Positions 61,153 through 64,000 of a stretch of DNA of 64,000 nt are shown here, one piece after another. The first letter of the stretch is position 1; every line of letters starts with the position of its first letter. The DNA comes from Tianweitania populi (lineage in GTDB: Bacteria > Pseudomonadota > Alphaproteobacteria > Rhizobiales > Rhizobiaceae), in NCBI RefSeq assembly GCF_014652875.1, contig NZ_BMZQ01000002.1, positions 1,101,501 through 1,165,500 on the forward strand, read 5' to 3'. The position numbers and the translations under genes are program-made. The notes under the pieces were generated by a model. That model saw only the letters and a program-made list of their open reading frames with translations, had not been told where the DNA came from and did not search any database.

Positions 61153-63351
61153 TCAGAAGTTCGTGGTCAGGCCGACCCAGAAGCGGCGGCCTTCCATGGC
61201 GGTGTTGTAATCGGTGGCGTCGATCTTCTTGTCGAACAGGTTGTAAACAGCTCCGCGGAAGGTGGCGCGGTCATCGACCGAATAGGAAAAGCCGACGTCG
61301 ACGGTGGTGTAGTCGTCATATTTGCGGCCGGCCGCGCCGTTGATCAGTACAGGCGTGCCATTGGTGCCCAGACGCGCGCCGCCGTTGATTTCCTCGCCAT
61401 GGTAGTTGAGCGAAGCCCAGGTCTCCCAGCCTTCCCACGGCAGAACGTAATCGGCGCGCAGGTTCGCCATATGCTCGGGCGTGCGGGCCAGCGGGTAGCC
61501 GGCATAGTCGCCGGTTTTCTGCTCGGAGTCCGTGTAGGTGTAGCTGCCGCGAAGCGAGAGCGAGTCGGTGGCGTCCCAGGTTGCCGTCAGCTCGACGCCC
61601 TGGATCGTCGCGTCGTCGATGTTGTAGTTGTACCAAAGGCGGTAGTTGGGATCTTCTTCCCAGCGGATCGGTCGGCCAGCTGCATCGAGAACCAGCGCGT
61701 TGGTGATCTTGTCCTTGAAGTCGGTGTAGAAGTAGGTCGCGCCCAGCGTGACGCCGGCATAAGAATCCCAGATCGCCCCGAGTTCATAGCTGGTGCTGGA
61801 TTCGGCCTTCAGATCCGGATCGGCGATGATGACGCCGCAGGTGCCGTTCGGACCGTAGGAGCAGCCGGCACCGCCCGTCGTATAGGCATAGCCCGGCGAG
61901 ATGTTGCGGATGTCTGGTGCGCGGAAGCCGGTGGACACACCGCCCTTGATCGTGACCTGATCGGTCGGGTTCCAGACGCCGTAAAGGCGCGGGCTGAGCT
62001 GTGCGTCATAGAGTTCGTGCTTGTCGTAGCGCAAACCGCCCTGCAGCGTGAACGTGTCGGTCAGTGCCCAGGAGTCTTCGGCAAACAATGCATATTGCGT
62101 GACCTGGAATTCTTCATCGATACCGGTGCGCCGGCCCGGGTTCTGGTCGGTCAGCTTGGCATCGTTGATTTGGCCGCCGGTCACCAGCGTATGGTCGCCC
62201 CACAGGCTAAAGGGCGTGGTGAACTTGCCGTCGAGCACGGAGTTGCGGATTTCGGGCGAGCGGGCGTTTTCCACGAACTGGCCGACACGCGGTGTCCAGG
62301 CATAGCTGGTGCGCTCCGCCCATTCCTGGCTGAAGGAGAACTCCGAGGTCGTCCAGCCCCAGCGGCCGATATGGGTCAGCGACCAGTGATCGCGGTCATT
62401 GTAGTTGTAGGTGCCGGCGGCGTTGAGCGCCAGCGTTTCGCCCGCGGTCGCTTCACGCTGCACGCGGGTGGTGCCGCCTTCCAGCAGGAAGTCGTGGTTC
62501 TCGTTGGGCGTGAACGTCAGACGACCGGTGATGTCGCGCTCTTCCGCCGATGTGACGCCGCTCAGGAAACTGTCTTCGCCGCGCCTGTAGCCGCGGCCCC
62601 AGAACTGCAGGCCGAGCTTGTCCTGGAACACCGGGCCGCTGCCATAGAACGACACCTGGCCTGAATTGCCGTAGTCGGAATGCTGTTGCGCCGTCCCTTC
62701 CAGCGTCACCGAGCCCGACCAGTGATCGGCGACCTTGCGGGTAATGATGTTGATGACGCCGCCCATCGCATCCGAGCCGTAAAGCGACGACATCGGACCG
62801 CGCACGACTTCGATGCGCTCGATTGCCTGGATTGGCGGAATGAAGCTTTGTTCGAAACCGGAGTTGCCGTTGGTGCGGGCATCGCGCGTTGACTGCCGCT
62901 TACCGTCCACCAGGATCAGCGTGTACTGACCAGGCAAACCGCGGATGAAGATGTCCTTTTCATTGGCCGCACCGGTGACCGCCACGCCCTGAACTTCGCG
63001 CAGCGCGTCGGTGAGATCGCGGAAGCTGCCTTTTTCCAGTTCCTCGCGTGAGATGACGGAAATCGACGCCGGCGCGTCCTTCACATTTTGTTCAAAACCG
63101 GTGGCGGTGACGACGACCTGTTCGAGATTGACCGTCTTCGAGCCGCCCTGGCTGTCATCAACGGTCTGCGCGCTTTCTTCCTCGTCGACGTTCTGAACCG
63201 TGCTTTGCGCCCAGGCAACGCTTGGAAGAATGGCAACTGCGGCAAGGCATGAGGTGCCGAGCAGCGCTGCGCCCCATCGTTTCCGGTTCTTCTCGCGCAG
63301 GATCAATCCTGCCTGCCCAACACCCGTTCCTGCGTTACGCTCTACGCTCAC
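61153..63351 (-). CDS. TonB-dependent siderophore receptor
   Basis: The 732-residue outer-membrane receptor begins with a long signal region ending around SVAWAQS. A TonB-box-like NLEQVVVTATGFEQN precedes a plug domain (SISVISREELEKG, RGLPGQYTLILVDGKRQS) and a 22-strand barrel ending in the typical aromatic GLTTNF. Sequence style is that of the CirA/FepA/IrgA group. The start is GTG 63351, with G-rich sequence upstream. It is first in the operon with the ABC uptake system, so it presumably brings the same siderophore across the outer membrane. A partial iron-regulator motif TGA-N9-TCT is at 63372-63386; I would not call it an operator. Confidence 0.93.
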   Translation of the reverse strand: MSVERNAGTGVGQAGLILREKNRKRWGAALLGTSCLAAVAILPSVAWAQSTVQNVDEEESAQTVDDSQGGSKTVNLEQVVVTATGFEQNVKDAPASISVISREELEKGSFRDLTDALREVQGVAVTGAANEKDIFIRGLPGQYTLILVDGKRQSTRDARTNGNSGFEQSFIPPIQAIERIEVVRGPMSSLYGSDAMGGVINIITRKVADHWSGSVTLEGTAQQHSDYGNSGQVSFYGSGPVFQDKLGLQFWGRGYRRGEDSFLSGVTSAEERDITGRLTFTPNENHDFLLEGGTTRVQREATAGETLALNAAGTYNYNDRDHWSLTHIGRWGWTTSEFSFSQEWAERTSYAWTPRVGQFVENARSPEIRNSVLDGKFTTPFSLWGDHTLVTGGQINDAKLTDQNPGRRTGIDEEFQVTQYALFAEDSWALTDTFTLQGGLRYDKHELYDAQLSPRLYGVWNPTDQVTIKGGVSTGFRAPDIRNISPGYAYTTGGAGCSYGPNGTCGVIIADPDLKAESSTSYELGAIWDSYAGVTLGATYFYTDFKDKITNALVLDAAGRPIRWEEDPNYRLWYNYNIDDATIQGVELTATWDATDSLSLRGSYTYTDSEQKTGDYAGYPLARTPEHMANLRADYVLPWEGWETWASLNYHGEEINGGARLGTNGTPVLINGAAGRKYDDYTTVDVGFSYSVDDRATFRGAVYNLFDKKIDATDYNTAMEGRRFWVGLTTNF

Positions 63352-63480
63352 AGCCCCGGCCCCCTAAAACTTGAGTAGTGCGGTCTTCTTAGATAGGAAG
63401 GTGGAGGGGTCAAGCCGTCGTGTTTTTGAGTGGTTCCATCTTCAGGAATACGCAAAACACTCGCAAAGGAGGCAAGGGTC

Positions 63481-64000
63481 GTGAAGGGCGCGAGCCAAGT
63501 TAGACAAGAGGATGATCTTGAACCTGTCGCCATTCAGGCGTTGAAGGTGCAAGCAAGCGCCGCCGAGTGCGAGGGCTCCAGATCACCGCTTGGCCGGCTT
63601 CGTCTCCTTGTTGCGCTGGATGCGTTGCTTGTGCACGGCTCGGTCGGCAAGGCTGCCGAGCAGATGGGGATCGGTGCACCAGCCATGAGCCGCCTTCTGC
63701 AACAAATCCGTGCCACCTATGGCGATCGCATTCTGGTGAAAACGGCGCGCGGCATGGTGCCGACGCCGTTCGCCGAAACTTTGCGCATGCGGCTGCGCGC
63801 GCTGGCAACTGAAACCAGCGATCTTCTCGATGTGTCGCAGCCGGTGGAGCCGCGCACACCGCGCGCGCAGTCCAACAAGGCGCCGATCGTCGCCGCACCG
63901 CCTTTGGCCATGCAGGCGGATCTTTCGGTCAACGGACCGACGCCGGCGGACTTCGCGGCCAAGCTCGCTCGGATCGGCCCGCGTGCGGAGCCGCGGCAGC
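63481..64000 (+). CDS. Protein with N-terminal LysR-type HTH fused to another domain (cut by right edge)
   Basis: GTG 63481 follows AAAGGAGG (63465-63472) by 8 nt, an excellent ribosome binding site. Residues about 38-100 form a LysR-type winged HTH (LRLLVALDALLVHGSVGKAAE, then MGIGAPAMSRLLQQI), with RILVKTARGMVPTPFAE. Where a LysR effector domain would begin there is instead a Pro/Ala-rich linker and then PADFAAKLARIGPRAEPRQ at the window edge. Rhizobial genomes contain LysR-HTH proteins fused to a phosphoribosyltransferase-like (glycosyltransferase family 3) domain, a likely but unverified match. It is divergent from the siderophore operon. Confidence 0.65.
   Translation, partial: MKGASQVRQEDDLEPVAIQALKVQASAAECEGSRSPLGRLRLLVALDALLVHGSVGKAAEQMGIGAPAMSRLLQQIRATYGDRILVKTARGMVPTPFAETLRMRLRALATETSDLLDVSQPVEPRTPRAQSNKAPIVAAPPLAMQADLSVNGPTPADFAAKLARIGPRAEPRQ

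Noticed and set aside
63372-63386. RirA-like iron operator (TGA-N9-TCA) upstream of the TonB receptor
   Set aside because: The right half is TCT rather than TCA, and no symmetry supports it; too weak to annotate.

Overview
The window is about 64 kb of GC-rich chromosomal DNA from an alphaproteobacterium of the order Hyphomicrobiales (Rhizobiales), probably near the Rhizobiaceae/Phyllobacteriaceae. This rests on protein content and gene order: phaR/phaB, a Suv3-like helicase with an S4 protein, fdxA and carD; an rpoH2-type sigma factor behind an EcfG-type promoter; cobS/cobT with a J-domain protein, bolA and rpmB; aroK-aroB / xerD / accA; and an Mrp antiporter operon with fused A+B subunits. 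I cannot name the species. Coding density is high. I see no transposase, prophage or CRISPR array. The most accessory-looking parts are a vapBC pair, the nitrite reductase block and the siderophore uptake operon.

Layout. 1-5.5 kb: start of phaR, divergent phaB (no phaA between them), a 619-bp noncoding stretch with two related 72-bp repeats, then the helicase and an S4 RNA-binding protein. 5.7-11.6 kb: fdxA, carD with a structured leader, an old-yellow-enzyme reductase, rpoH2, a cation efflux transporter, and a divergent HxlR regulator/SDR pair. 11.7-19.4 kb: M48 lipoprotein protease, the thiBPQ thiamine transporter behind a TPP riboswitch, divergent thiamine pyrophosphokinase, and an ABC-F protein. 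19.5-30.7 kb: rpmB, a queuosine-precursor transporter with a probable preQ1-I riboswitch, a spermidine-synthase-like protein, cobT/cobS, J-domain protein, bolA, vapBC, aroB/aroK, a 55-residue membrane protein and xerD. 30.8-37.5 kb: accA, an L,D-transpeptidase lipoprotein, TusA, a CobW-type GTPase with a His-rich loop, a D,D-carboxypeptidase, an M20 amidohydrolase, tRNA-Arg(CCT) and a small membrane protein.

37.6-46 kb: the cysP-cysT-cysW-cysA sulfate transporter, then a nitrogen-oxide block: nirK, pseudoazurin, a DUF1858 protein, an NnrR-type regulator and nnrS. Three TTG-N8-CAA boxes lie in the promoters of this block, so one FNR-family regulator probably controls all of it. No nitric oxide reductase genes are present here. 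46-54.5 kb: a large mechanosensitive channel and the mrpA(B)CDEFG cation/proton antiporter operon. 54.6-64 kb: a small XRE regulator, an SDR, a diguanylate cyclase, and a five-gene siderophore operon (TonB receptor, binding protein, two permeases, ATPase). At the right edge is the start of a gene with a LysR-type HTH followed by a non-LysR region.

The most interesting signals are regulatory RNA or DNA elements: the preQ1-I candidate whose pseudoknot would use the AUG start codon itself, the paired LexA-like boxes in the 72-bp repeats, overlapping alternative hairpins upstream of carD, and the NnrR-box set. I did not find an obviously new multi-gene system.
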